Source: Streptomyces endocoffeicus (GTDB lineage: Bacteria; Actinomycetota; Actinomycetes; Streptomycetales; Streptomycetaceae). Taken from it: a stretch of 64,000 bases of DNA. This document shows positions 42,233-51,251 of this stretch, piece after piece. A model generated the notes under the pieces. That model made no database searches, was not told the origin of the DNA, and saw only the letters and a program-made list of their open reading frames with translations. The number at the start of each line of letters is the position of its first letter. Position 1 is the first letter of the stretch. The stretch is taken from positions 240,147 to 304,146 of the forward strand of contig NZ_JAERRG010000013.1 of NCBI RefSeq assembly GCF_016741935.1, written 5' to 3'. Both the position numbers and the translations under genes were made by a program.

Positions 42233-43978
42233 GTGCCGCAGACAGGTACAACCACGGGGGACGTCGGCGGCGATCCTCCGGTGACCGCGGATCCTCCCGG
42301 CTCCGACCCCGCCGGGCCCGATCGCACCCCCCGGACGGACCGCGTGGTCTTCGGCGTCTCCGCCGCGCTCACGCTGGCCTTCGTCGTCTGGGGGGCCGTG
42401 GCCACCGACACCCTGGAGAGCGTTTCCAACAGCATGCTCTCCGGGCTGATCCACAACGGCGGATGGGCCTTCGTCCTGACCGCGTCGGGATTCGTGATCT
42501 TCGCCCTCTGGCTGGCCATGAGCCGCTACGGCAAGATCACCCTCGGACAGGAGGGCGAGGAACCCGAATTCCGCACCGTCTCATGGGTCGCGATGATGTT
42601 CAGCGCGGGCATGGGCATCGGTTTGATGTTCTACGGCGTGAGCGAGCCGCTGTCGCACTTCATGACCCCGCCGCCCGGGACCGACCCCGGCAGCTCGGCC
42701 GAGAAGATGCAGACCGCGATGTCCACCACGCTCTTCCACTGGACGCTGCACCCCTGGGCCATCTACGCGGTCGTCGGCCTGGCCATCGCGTACAGCACCT
42801 TCCGCCGCGGCCGCCGGCAGACCATCAGCGCGGTCTTCACGCCCCTCATGGGCTCCAAGAACGCCAACGGCTGGGGCGGCCGGGTCATCGACATCCTGGC
42901 CATCTTCGCCACGCTCTTCGGCTCCGCCGCCTCGCTCGGACTCGGCGCGCTGCAGATCGGCAGCGGTATCGAGGTGCTGGGCTGGAAGAACGACGTGGGC
43001 ACCGGGCTGCTGGTCGCCGTCATCGCGATCCTTACGGTCGCCTTCATCGCGTCCGCCGTCTCCGGTGTCGAGAAGGGCATCCAGTGGCTGTCCAACATCA
43101 ATATGGTGCTGGCGCTCTTCCTCGCGGTCTTCGTCTTCGTGGCGGGGCCGACCATCGTCATCCTCGACATGGTTCCGACCTCCATGGCCTCCTACGTCGG
43201 CGACCTGGCGCAGCTGGCCGGCCGCACCGAGGCGACCGGCGGCGAATCGGTCGCGTCGTGGCTGGGCGACTGGACCGTCTTCTACTGGGCCTGGTGGATC
43301 TCCTGGACGCCGTTCGTCGGCATGTTCATCGCCCGGATCAGCCGGGGCCGCACCATCCGGCAGTTCGTGGGCGGCGTCATCCTGGTGCCGAGCACGGTCA
43401 GCCTGATCTGGTTCGCCATCTTCGGCAGTTCGGCGATGAAGCTGCAGGACATGGGCCGGCTCGGCGACGACTCCACCCCCGAAGGACGGCTGTTCGCGGT
43501 TCTGCACGAGTACCCGATCGCCACGGTCATGAGCGTCCTGGTCATGATCCTCGTCGGCATCTTCTTCGTCTCCGGCGCCGACGCGGCGTCCATCGTGATG
43601 GGCACGCTCTCGCAGAAGGGCACCTTCGAGCCGACCCGCTTCGTCGTCGTCTTCTGGGGCGTGGTCACCGGCGCGGTGGCGGCCGTCATGCTGCTCATCG
43701 GCGGTGGTGAGGACGACGCCCTGACCGGGTTGCAGAACCTGACGATCCTGGTGGCGGCGCCCTTCACCCTGGTGATGGTGGGGCTGTGCTGGGCGCTGAT
43801 GAAGGATCTGCGCCGCGATCCGCTGATCGTGCGGGGCGAGAGGGGCGAGGAGGCCGTCGAGATGGCGGTCATCGCGGGTCACGAGAAGTACGACGGTGAG
43901 TTCGAGATCCGTATCGGCCCGGTGCGGAACGGCGACGGCGCTCTCCGTGACGACGTTGCCGAGGCCAAGAAGAAGTAG
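42233..43978 (+). CDS. BCCT family transporter, BetP-like (glycine betaine)
   Basis: 581 residues with 12 predicted membrane helices in the LeuT fold. The BCCT signature is present: WWISWTPFVGMFIARISRGR. The unwound helix motif reads SAGMGIGLMFYGVSEP: GMGIG is the glycine-betaine/Na+ version seen in BetP, whereas H+-coupled choline carriers have GMGID, so Na+-coupled betaine uptake is predicted. N-terminal 35 residues are Pro/Asp-rich, and the C-terminus is a short charged tail without the long basic osmosensor of BetP. GTG start at 42233 with AAAGGG upstream. It could supply betaine given the broken choline-oxidising gene at 4.4 kb, though that link is inference. Confidence 0.9.
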   Translation: MPQTGTTTGDVGGDPPVTADPPGSDPAGPDRTPRTDRVVFGVSAALTLAFVVWGAVATDTLESVSNSMLSGLIHNGGWAFVLTASGFVIFALWLAMSRYGKITLGQEGEEPEFRTVSWVAMMFSAGMGIGLMFYGVSEPLSHFMTPPPGTDPGSSAEKMQTAMSTTLFHWTLHPWAIYAVVGLAIAYSTFRRGRRQTISAVFTPLMGSKNANGWGGRVIDILAIFATLFGSAASLGLGALQIGSGIEVLGWKNDVGTGLLVAVIAILTVAFIASAVSGVEKGIQWLSNINMVLALFLAVFVFVAGPTIVILDMVPTSMASYVGDLAQLAGRTEATGGESVASWLGDWTVFYWAWWISWTPFVGMFIARISRGRTIRQFVGGVILVPSTVSLIWFAIFGSSAMKLQDMGRLGDDSTPEGRLFAVLHEYPIATVMSVLVMILVGIFFVSGADAASIVMGTLSQKGTFEPTRFVVVFWGVVTGAVAAVMLLIGGGEDDALTGLQNLTILVAAPFTLVMVGLCWALMKDLRRDPLIVRGERGEEAVEMAVIAGHEKYDGEFEIRIGPVRNGDGALRDDVAEAKKK

Positions 43979-43985
43979 TGCCTCG

Positions 43986-44020
43986 GGAGGGCCGGGCCGA
44001 TTCGGTCGGACCGGCCCTCC
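43986..44020. terminator. Strong bidirectional terminator hairpin
   Basis: GGAGGGCCGG (43986-43995) pairs perfectly with CCGGCCCTCC (44011-44020) around a 15-base loop. It sits between the stops of the rightward BCCT gene (43978) and the leftward oxidase gene (44027), so it can serve both. Confidence 0.8.
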
Positions 44021-44026
44021 GCTCGT

Positions 44027-44983
44027 TCACCGTCCTATCAGCAGCCGGAATGCCTCCTCGGCGCAGCCCCAGGCGACCGTGACGCCCGCGCCGCCGTGGC
44101 CGTAGTTGTGGACGCAAGCCCCGCCGCCCGGCAACTCCTCCCGCTCCAGCCGCACCCGCGACCGCGCCGGCCGCAGCCCCACTCGGTGGGCCAGCACGCG
44201 GGCGTGGGCCACCTGGGGGTGGACGCGGGCGCAGCGTGCCACGATCGCCTCCGCCGTCGCGGGATCGGGCTCCAGACTCCAGGCGTTCTCCCGTGCGGTG
44301 CCGCCGAGCACCAGGCCGTAAGGCTGCGGCAGTGCGTACAGCGTGTCCGGCGAGTGGGGGTCCGCGGCCACCAGCCACTCCTCCACGCCCGGGTTCTCCA
44401 CGACCACGAGCTGCCCCTGCACCGGGTGCACCCCGGCGTCGGGCACCAGCTCCCGGGCGCCCAGGCCCGTGCAGTTGACGACGAGCGGAGCGGCCCGGCC
44501 GGCCTCGGCGAGTGAGGTCACGGCCCGCTCCTCGACCCTTCCGCCCGCGGCCGTGAGGCGCCGCCGCAGATAGCCGAGGTAGGTCGGCATGTCGACCAGC
44601 GGAACGCGGGCCCGCAGGCCCACCGCGAAGCCGTCCGGCAGCTCGTCGGGGCGCCCCTGCCGCAGCCCCGGCACCGCCGTCGCCCACGGCCCCAGGTCCC
44701 CGGTGCCGATGCCCGCCTGAACCCCCTCGACCTGGCGGACGCCGGTCTCCGCGGGCCGCCGGGCCAGTGCGGTCAGGGTGTGCAGCGTCCGTACGGACCA
44801 GGTCGTCACCTGCTCCTCCGGCTCGATGCGGTACGGCCACCACAGCCCTCCGGCCACGGCCGACGTGGTGCGCCCGACCGGGTCGCGGGTCCACACCGCT
44901 ACCCGCAGGCCGTCCTCGGCCAGCACGATGGCGCTGGTCAGGCCGATGACCCCAGCGCCGACGACGATCGCATCCCATGTCAT
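44027..44983 (-). CDS. FAD-dependent D-amino-acid oxidase-like protein
   Basis: 318 residues. N-terminal FAD-binding GxGxxG in IVVGAGVIGLTSAIVLAEDG, then GGLWWPYRIEP, VVNCTGLGARELVPD and HPVQGQLVVVENP, and a C-terminal NYGHGGAGVTVAWGCAEE, all in the order of the D-amino-acid oxidase family. The Arg-containing RVGLRPARSRVRLE block supplies substrate-carboxylate contacts. These enzymes oxidise D-amino acids to keto acids with H2O2. It is probably leaderless: TAGCCT lies 6 bases before the ATG at 44983. Cytoplasmic by lack of a signal peptide. Confidence 0.9.
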   Translation of the reverse strand: MTWDAIVVGAGVIGLTSAIVLAEDGLRVAVWTRDPVGRTTSAVAGGLWWPYRIEPEEQVTTWSVRTLHTLTALARRPAETGVRQVEGVQAGIGTGDLGPWATAVPGLRQGRPDELPDGFAVGLRARVPLVDMPTYLGYLRRRLTAAGGRVEERAVTSLAEAGRAAPLVVNCTGLGARELVPDAGVHPVQGQLVVVENPGVEEWLVAADPHSPDTLYALPQPYGLVLGGTARENAWSLEPDPATAEAIVARCARVHPQVAHARVLAHRVGLRPARSRVRLEREELPGGGACVHNYGHGGAGVTVAWGCAEEAFRLLIGR

Positions 44984-45010
44984 GTGCGGAGGCTATCCCC
45001 GGGATGGCGG

Positions 45011-45099
45011 GGCCCGTCGGCCGTCCATGGCACTGGCCCGTCGGCCCTCCACGGCACTGGCCCGTCGGCCCTCCATGGCAGCGGCCCGTCCGTCCGTCC
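45011..45099. repeat. Three and a part 24-bp tandem repeats upstream of the 45.2-kb gene
   Basis: Units at 45011, 45035 and 45059, each 24 bp and built on GGCCCGTCGGCC then a CTCCATGGCA-like half, with a partial fourth from 45083. They lie between the divergent oxidase and the conserved hypothetical gene, about 30 bases from the oxidase start. Confidence 0.9.
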
Positions 45100-45181
45100 C
45101 CGCGTTCCGGATTCATCCCTTGTACCGGTGTGCGCAGGGCGAGTCGCGGCCATGGTGTCGCAAAGCGGGAATACTTGGGGC

Positions 45182-46213
45182 ATGAACCCCGCGTACGTGA
45201 CCTTCGGGCTGACGCCGGCGGTGCGCGCCGGCGGCGTCCTGGCCAATGGCGCGTACCACATACACCGCGATTTCCTGGACTTCGTGGTGGACGGCCAACC
45301 GCTGCTGCGCCGCCTCGCCTATCTCGACGCGGTCTCGTCGCTCGCCTCCGGGCTCGGCCCGTCCGTCTTCACCGAGCAGGTCCGCGGGCTGCTGCTGGAG
45401 ACCGACGCGCCGTTGGAGGGCGGCCGGTTCGTCATCTACGGCTGCCCGGAGTGCGAGGGGCTGGAGTGCGGCGCCGTCACCGCGGTGATCGAGCGCGACG
45501 GGGCGGACTTCGTCTGGCGGGATTTCGCCTGGCAGACGGACGGGAGTCCCGACCTCGACCTCAACGGTTACCACGGCATCGGCCCGTACCGCTTCCGCGG
45601 TGAGCAGTACCGCGCCGCCCTGGAGCGGCTGCTGCTCACCGACGGCGCGCACGAGGTCCCGACCGGCCCCCGGGTGTTGCTGATCGGGCAGCGCGCGGCC
45701 GTTCTCGCCAGACTCGCCGCGGCGCTGCGGCGCATCGGCATCGGCGCCGAGATCACTCTTGACGCGGTCGGGGCGCTCGCCGAGGAGCTGCGGAAGTACC
45801 GAGCGGTGGTCTTCGGCCGGACGGTCGGCCAGGAGGAGCGCGACGCCGTACGGGACGCCTTCGCGGCCGCGCGTTCCCAGGCCGTCCTGGTCACCGCGCT
45901 CGCCCCCATCGTCCCCGTGCTCGTCGCCCAGGTCGAACAGGCCCTGGAACGCACCCCCCGCGACCGCCGCCTCGTCGGCCTCACGGCGGACGGCGGCGAG
46001 GCGGTGGTGGAGGTGGCCTCCGAGTGCCGGGTGAGGCTGGTCGCCCACCGGCTCGACCGGCTCTCCCGCACCCGTGCGCAGGAGCTCTTCGACGCCCCGG
46101 TGGAGCCGGGGATCCATCGGATTCCCCTGGCGGCGAGGGCGGTGCGGGGCCAGTCGTTCGTGGTGGCCCGCACCAGCGACGTGGCTCTGGTGACGCCGGT
46201 GGCGCGCCGATAG
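45182..46213 (+). CDS. Conserved hypothetical protein with CxxCxxxxC motif, 343 aa
   Basis: No known catalytic family recognised. The N-terminal half (1-145) has FLDFVVDGQPLLRRLAYLD and a three-cysteine motif at Cys88, Cys91 and Cys96 (YGCPECEGLECGAVTAVIE) that could bind metal. The C-terminal half (about 155-343) has Rossmann-like beta-alpha pattern (GPRVLLIGQRAAVLARLAAA, YRAVVFGRTVG, AVLVTALAP). Cytoplasmic, no signal peptide. The ATG at 45182 has AATACT six bases upstream and no Shine-Dalgarno, so it is probably leaderless. It stands between the divergent oxidase and the ABC-F gene; neither gives a functional clue. Confidence 0.75.
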   Translation: MNPAYVTFGLTPAVRAGGVLANGAYHIHRDFLDFVVDGQPLLRRLAYLDAVSSLASGLGPSVFTEQVRGLLLETDAPLEGGRFVIYGCPECEGLECGAVTAVIERDGADFVWRDFAWQTDGSPDLDLNGYHGIGPYRFRGEQYRAALERLLLTDGAHEVPTGPRVLLIGQRAAVLARLAAALRRIGIGAEITLDAVGALAEELRKYRAVVFGRTVGQEERDAVRDAFAAARSQAVLVTALAPIVPVLVAQVEQALERTPRDRRLVGLTADGGEAVVEVASECRVRLVAHRLDRLSRTRAQELFDAPVEPGIHRIPLAARAVRGQSFVVARTSDVALVTPVARR

Positions 46214-46312
46214 GGCTCGCCCCGGGCCCGGTTCCCCTGCCCCGGGCGGGCTCCTCCGCCCCGGGAATCCCGCGGCGGGCCGCAGCCGGCGGCGACTAGG
46301 ATCGGCCCTCTG

Positions 46313-47950
46313 ATGACTGCCACTCTCGTCGCCAAGGACCTCACCGCCGCACACGGCGACCGCACCCTCTTCTCCGGGCTCGACCTCGTCGTCGCCCCCG
46401 GCGAAGTCATCGGGCTCGTCGGTGTCAACGGTGCGGGCAAGTCCACCCTGCTGCGCCTGCTCGCCGGTCTCACCGATCCCGAGCAGGGGGCCGTACGCCT
46501 CAGCCCGCCGCACGCCACGGTGGGCCACCTCCCGCAGGAGCCCGAGCGGCGGCCGGGGGAGACCGTACAGGGCTTCCTGGCCCGCCGCACCGGGGTCGCG
46601 GCCGCGCAGGCCGAGCTCGACGCCGCCACCCAGGCGCTCGTGGACGCCGCGCCGGGCGCGGACGACGCATACGCCACCGCCCTGGAGCGCTGGCTCTCCC
46701 TGGGCGCCGCCGACCTCGACGAGCGGGCCGGTGAAGTCGCCGCTTCGCTCGGGCTCGACATCTCCCTGGACCGCCCCATGACCGCCCTCTCGGGAGGACA
46801 GGCGGCGCGCGCCGGGCTCGCCTCGCTCCTCCTCTCCCGGTACGACGTCTTCCTGCTCGACGAGCCCACCAACGACCTCGACCTCGACGGACTCCAGCGC
46901 CTCGAGATCTTCGTACGCGGGCTGCGCGCCGGTACGGTGCTCGTCAGCCACGACCGTGAATTTCTCGCCCGCACGGTCGACAAGGTGCTCGAACTCGACC
47001 TCGCCCAGCAGCGGGTCAACCTCTACGGCGGCGGCTACGAGGCCTATCTGGAGGAGCGGGAGACGGCCCGCCGCCACGCCCGCGAACGCTACGAGGAGTA
47101 CGCGGACACCCGCGCCACCCTGGAGGCCCGGGGCCGCACCCAGCGCGCCTGGATGGAGAAGGGCGTCAAGAACGCCCGCCGCAAGGCCACCGACGGCGAC
47201 AAGATCGGGCGCAACGCCCGGGTCGAGGCCACCGAGAAGCAGGCCGCCAAGGCGCGCCAGACCGACCGGCTGATCGAGCGGCTGGACGTGGTCGAGGAGC
47301 CGCGCAAGGAGTGGGAGCTGCGGATGGAGATCGCCGCGGCGCCGCGCGCGGGTGCGGTCGTGGCGACCCTGCGTGGCGCCGAGGTACGGCGCGGCGACTT
47401 CCGCTTCGGCCCGGTCGACCTCCAGATCGACTGGGCCGACCGGGTCGCGGTCACCGGAGTGAACGGCTCCGGCAAGTCCACCCTGCTCGCCGCCCTCCTC
47501 GGCCGCCTCCCACTGGACGCGGGTGCGGCGGCGCTCGGCCCCGGTGTGGTGGTCGGCGAGGTCGACCAGGCACGCGCGCTCTTCTTCGGCCGCGAGTCGC
47601 TGCTGGAGGCCTTCGGCGCCGCGGTGCCGGAGCTGGTGCCCGCGGACGTACGGACGCTCCTGGCCAAGTTCGGCCTCAAGGCGGACCATGTGGTGCGGTC
47701 CGCCGCCACGCTGTCCCCCGGGGAGCGGACCCGTTCGGCGCTGGCGCTCCTCCAGGCGCGCGGGGTCAACCTGCTGGTTCTCGACGAGCCCACCAACCAT
47801 CTGGACCTGGCGGCCATCGAGCAACTCGAGTCGGCGCTGGCCTCCTACACCGGCACCCTGCTCCTGGTCACCCACGACCGCCGCATGCTCGACGCGGTCC
47901 ACACCACCCGCCGCCTCGCGGTCTCCGAAGGCCGCGTCATCGAGGCCTGA
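46313..47950 (+). CDS. ABC-F family ATPase
   Basis: 545 residues with two ABC domains on one chain and no membrane helices. First domain: Walker A GVNGAGKST (about 38-46), signature LSGGQAARAGLA, Walker B VFLLDEPTNDLD. Second: GVNGSGKST, LSPGERTRSALALL, LLVLDEPTNHLD. The charged linker between them (about 240-330; RARERYEEYADTRATLEARG-like region) corresponds to the ribosome-contacting interdomain helix. ABC-F proteins act on the ribosomal E site as translation factors or antibiotic-protection proteins; which applies is not determinable. ATG at 46313 with TAGGAT 10 bases upstream and no Shine-Dalgarno. Confidence 0.92.
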   Translation: MTATLVAKDLTAAHGDRTLFSGLDLVVAPGEVIGLVGVNGAGKSTLLRLLAGLTDPEQGAVRLSPPHATVGHLPQEPERRPGETVQGFLARRTGVAAAQAELDAATQALVDAAPGADDAYATALERWLSLGAADLDERAGEVAASLGLDISLDRPMTALSGGQAARAGLASLLLSRYDVFLLDEPTNDLDLDGLQRLEIFVRGLRAGTVLVSHDREFLARTVDKVLELDLAQQRVNLYGGGYEAYLEERETARRHARERYEEYADTRATLEARGRTQRAWMEKGVKNARRKATDGDKIGRNARVEATEKQAAKARQTDRLIERLDVVEEPRKEWELRMEIAAAPRAGAVVATLRGAEVRRGDFRFGPVDLQIDWADRVAVTGVNGSGKSTLLAALLGRLPLDAGAAALGPGVVVGEVDQARALFFGRESLLEAFGAAVPELVPADVRTLLAKFGLKADHVVRSAATLSPGERTRSALALLQARGVNLLVLDEPTNHLDLAAIEQLESALASYTGTLLLVTHDRRMLDAVHTTRRLAVSEGRVIEA

Positions 47951-48040
47951 CCCGCCGCTTCGCCGTCTCGGCGGGCCTCTCGGCGGGCCCGCGACCGGGT
48001 GGCGGCCTCGCGGGCCCGTGGCCCGCGCGGGGTGCCCCGC

Positions 48041-48072
48041 CCGCGGTGCGAACCCGGGGGCTCGCACCGCGG
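48041..48072. terminator. Terminator hairpin between convergent ABC-F and tex genes
   Basis: CCGCGGTGCGA (48041-48051) and TCGCACCGCGG (48062-48072) form a perfect 11-bp stem with a 10-base loop, between the stops of the two convergent genes. Confidence 0.8.
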
Positions 48073-48095
48073 CCAGGGCGCGCCCGGCCCCGGGG

Positions 48096-50474
48096 CTACC
48101 GCTTCTTGGGGTCGAGCAGGCCCGCCCTCCGCAGGGCGTCCGCCATCGCGCCGTTCGCCGGGGCCGCGTCGCGGCCGCCGCCGCGCTGGCCGCCGCCGCG
48201 GGAGGAGCCGCGGCTGCCGCCCTGGCGCTGCTGTGGCGCGCCGCGCTTCGGGCCGCGCTCGCCCCGTTCGCGGCCGCCGCCGGACGGGGCGCCCGCCTCG
48301 TCGTCGAGCCGGAGCGTCAGCGAGATCCGCTTGCGCGGGATGTCGACGTCCAGGACCTTCACCCGGACGATGTCACCGGGCTTGACCACGTCCCGCGGGT
48401 CCTTGACGAACGTCTTGGACATCGCGGAGACGTGCACCAGACCGTCCTGGTGCACACCGACGTCCACGAACGCGCCGAACGCCGCCACATTCGTGACGAC
48501 GCCCTCCAGGATCATCCCGGCCGACAGGTCGCCGATCTTCTCGACGCCTTCCTTGAAGGTCGCCGTTTTGAAGGCGGGACGCGGGTCGCGGCCCGGCTTC
48601 TCCAGCTCCTTGAGGATGTCGGTGACGGTCGGCAGACCGAAGGCCTCGTCCACGAACTCGTTCGGCCGCAGGCCGCGCAGCACCGAGGTGTTGCCGATGA
48701 GGGTGGTCACGTCGCCGCCCGCCGTGGTGGCCATCCGCCGCACCACCGGATACGCCTCGGGGTGCACGCTCGACCCGTCCAGCGGGTCGTCGCCGCCGCG
48801 GATGCGCAGGAAGCCCGCGCACTGCTCATACGCCTTGGGGCCGAGCCGGGCCACGTCCTTGAGCGCCTTACGGTTGCGGAACGGGCCGTTGGAGTCGCGG
48901 TGGGAGACGATGTTCTCCGCGAGGCCGGAGCCGATGCCCGAGACCCGGCTGAGCAGCGGGGCGGAGGCCGTGTTGACGTCCACCCCGACACCGTTCACAC
49001 AGTCCTCGACGACCGCGTCGAGCGAGCGGGAGAGCTTCACCTCGGACAGGTCGTGCTGGTACTGGCCGACGCCGATCGACTTGGGATCGATCTTGACCAG
49101 CTCGGCCAGCGGGTCCTGGAGCCGACGCGCGATGGAGACGGCGCCGCGCAGCGAGACATCGAGCTCCGGCAGCTCCTGAGAGGCGAAGGCGGAGGCCGAG
49201 TACACGGAGGCGCCCGCCTCCGAGACCATCACCTTGGTGAGCTTCAGCTCGGGGTGCTTGCCGCACAGGTCGCCCGCCAGCTTGTCGGTCTCGCGGGACG
49301 CCGTGCCATTGCCGATCGCGATGAGCTCCACCTTGTGCTCACGCGCCAGCCGGGCCAGCTTGTCCAAGGCCTCGTCCCACTGGTTGCGGGGGACGTGCGG
49401 GTAGATCGTCTCCGTGGCCGCCACCTTGCCGGTCGCGTCGACCACGGCCACCTTCACGCCCGTACGGAAGCCGGGGTCGAGGCCCATCGTGGCGCGCGTC
49501 CCGGCCGGGGCGGCGAGCAGCAGATCGCGGAGGTTGGCGGCGAAGACCCGGACGGCCTCGTCCTCGGCGGCCTGGCGCAGCCGCAGCCGCAGATCGATGC
49601 CGAGGTGGACCAGGACGCGGGTGCGCCAGGCCCAGCGCACCGTGTCGGCCAGCCACTTGTCGGCGGGGCGGCCGCGGTCCGCGATGCCGAAGCGGTGGGC
49701 GATGGAGCGCTCGTAGGAGGTGGGGCCGATCTCCTCGGAGGGCTCCTCCGGCTCCAGGGCGAGGTCGAGGACCTCCTCCTTCTCACCGCGGAACATCGCC
49801 AGCACCCGGTGCGACGGGAGCTCGGTGAACGGCTCGGCGAAGTCGAAGTAGTCGGCGAACTTGGCGCCCGCCTCCTCCTTGCCCTCGCGCACCTTGGTGG
49901 CCGCCCGGCCGCGCTCCCACATGCGCTCACGCAACTCGCCGATGAGGTCGGCGTCCTCGCTGAACCGCTCGGTGAGGATGGCCCGCGCGCCTTCCAGGGC
50001 GGCGGCGGCGTCCGCGACGCCCTTCTCGGCGTCCACGAAGGCCGCCGCGGCCGCCGTGGGCTCCACGGTCGGGTCGCCCAGCAGCCCCTCGGCGAGCGGC
50101 TCGAGCCCGGCCTCCCGGGCGATCTGCGCCTTCGTGCGCCGCTTGGGCTTGTAGGGGAGGTAGATGTCCTCCAGCCGGGCCTTGGAGTCCGCGGCGAGGA
50201 TCTGCGCCTCCAGGGCCTCGTCCAGCTTGCCCTGCGAGCGGATCGACTCGAGGATCGCGGTGCGCCGCTCCTCCAGCTCCCGCAAATAGCGCAGCCGCTC
50301 CTCCAGGGAGCGCAGCTGCGCATCGTCGAGCATCTCCGTCGCTTCCTTGCGGTAGCGCGCGATGAACGGCACGGTAGAGCCGCCGTCGAGCAGCTCGACG
50401 GCGGCTTTGACCTGCCGTTCCCGTACGCCGAGTTCCTCGGCGATCCTGCCTTCGATGGACGTCGTCACGATCAC
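48096..50474 (-). CDS. tex: Tex family RNA-binding transcription accessory protein
   Basis: 792 residues. Domains: N-terminal Tex helical domain (IEGRIAEELGVRERQVKAAV, VPFIARYRKEATEMLDDAQL, YLPYKPKRRTKAQIAREAGL), YqgF/RNase-H-like fold (ATMGLDPGFRTGVKVAVVD, about 345), HhH motifs (VNTASAPLLSRVSGIGSGLA, about 505), a C-terminal S1 RNA-binding domain (MILEGVVTNVAAFGAFVDVG, about 660), then a basic Gly/Arg-rich tail (about 720-770). Tex is a conserved nucleic-acid-binding factor implicated in transcription. The tail is longer and more RG-rich than in model Tex proteins. GTG at 50474; a GTG two codons later is equally possible. Confidence 0.95.
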   Translation of the reverse strand: MIVTTSIEGRIAEELGVRERQVKAAVELLDGGSTVPFIARYRKEATEMLDDAQLRSLEERLRYLRELEERRTAILESIRSQGKLDEALEAQILAADSKARLEDIYLPYKPKRRTKAQIAREAGLEPLAEGLLGDPTVEPTAAAAAFVDAEKGVADAAAALEGARAILTERFSEDADLIGELRERMWERGRAATKVREGKEEAGAKFADYFDFAEPFTELPSHRVLAMFRGEKEEVLDLALEPEEPSEEIGPTSYERSIAHRFGIADRGRPADKWLADTVRWAWRTRVLVHLGIDLRLRLRQAAEDEAVRVFAANLRDLLLAAPAGTRATMGLDPGFRTGVKVAVVDATGKVAATETIYPHVPRNQWDEALDKLARLAREHKVELIAIGNGTASRETDKLAGDLCGKHPELKLTKVMVSEAGASVYSASAFASQELPELDVSLRGAVSIARRLQDPLAELVKIDPKSIGVGQYQHDLSEVKLSRSLDAVVEDCVNGVGVDVNTASAPLLSRVSGIGSGLAENIVSHRDSNGPFRNRKALKDVARLGPKAYEQCAGFLRIRGGDDPLDGSSVHPEAYPVVRRMATTAGGDVTTLIGNTSVLRGLRPNEFVDEAFGLPTVTDILKELEKPGRDPRPAFKTATFKEGVEKIGDLSAGMILEGVVTNVAAFGAFVDVGVHQDGLVHVSAMSKTFVKDPRDVVKPGDIVRVKVLDVDIPRKRISLTLRLDDEAGAPSGGGRERGERGPKRGAPQQRQGGSRGSSRGGGQRGGGRDAAPANGAMADALRRAGLLDPKKR

Positions 50475-50609
50475 GCTCCGCTTTCGGTCTGCACTGCTCC
50501 TGCATTGTGGCAGGTGGCACTGACGAAGCGGTCGCGGCCGACGCTTTCGGCGGGCCGGGAGGCCCGGGTACGGGGCCGGGCGGACACCGGTATCAGCCGG
50601 AAACGGTCA

Positions 50610-50750
50610 TCACACCCGCCTGCGGCGCGGCCCGCTCGCCGCGTCGGAGACCCCGCCGAGGAGACGGGCCACGGCGCGGAAGGGAAGCGTCACCACGGTC
50701 GCGATGGCGGCACCGATGGCACGGAGCACGTCGGCGATGGCGCGGAACAC
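50610..50750 (-). CDS. Small LPFR-motif protein, 46 aa
   Basis: A 46-codon gene upstream of tex. Its product begins MFRAIADVLRAIGAAIATVV, continues TLPFRAVARLLGGVSDAASG and ends in a basic RRRRV tail. An excellent ribosome binding site, AGGAGG, lies 6 bases before the GTG at 50748-50750. The amphipathic/hydrophobic first half followed by LPFR and an Arg-rich end is typical of a small protein family seen widely in Streptomyces; its role is unknown, and membrane association is likely. The stop is followed by a second TGA. It is 135 bases from the tex start on the same strand. Confidence 0.8.
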   Translation of the reverse strand: MFRAIADVLRAIGAAIATVVTLPFRAVARLLGGVSDAASGPRRRRV

Positions 50751-51251
50751 GGGATACCTCCTGTCGGTCGGTGGCGGCTCGGCGGCGGCCGCCGGGCACC
50801 GTTCGCTACGCGGCGCACGGGCTGTTGCCTGCGTACGCGGCGCGCGGTGTGGGCGCCCGGTTGTCAGACGGCCGATCGCGCACAATAAGCGGGTATCCCG
50901 ATGTGCCCCTGCCAAACGCAACCCACGGCGGGGCCGCTGACCGGGGCCCCGTACCGGTCCGACGGGGCCCTGGCCGGGCCCCGCCGGGCCCTTGCGCCGG
51001 GCCCCCGCCGGGCGGCCGGGCGGACAACGCCCGGACGTTCGCGCCGGGCCCCTGTCGGGCCCCCGCCGGGGGTGTCTGAGGGCGTGCCGAACCGGTGGGG
51101 CCACGTCCGGGGCGCAGCCCCCGCGCGGGGTCTGGGGCGCAGCCCCACCACGCGGCGGAGCCGCATATCGTCAGGTGTCGGGAAGGGGCGGGGAGGGGAG
51201 TAGCCCGCCGCAGGTGCCTAGATCCGTCGGACACCCCCTAGGGGCCGGCCG
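50751..51251. repeat. 501-bp gene-free region containing intergenic element half-copy D
   Basis: No gene seen. 50930-51080 is a run of GGGCCCCGCCGGGCCC-type palindromes. 51080-51240 is half-copy D of the dispersed element: GGGGCGCAGCCCC hairpins, GCGGCGGAGCCGCATATCG (51150-51168), GGGAAGGGGCGGGGAGGGGA (about 51179-51199) and the outer end TCCGTCGGAC (51223-51232), ending in CACCCCCTA against the leftward gene's stop. The promoter of the LPFR gene lies at the left end, not clearly resolved. Confidence 0.65.

Noticed and set aside
44780..45181. N-terminal extension of the hypothetical gene at 45182
   Set aside because: The upstream frame overlaps the antisense of the oxidase gene and a tandem repeat. 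The ATG at 45182 fits a leaderless start.
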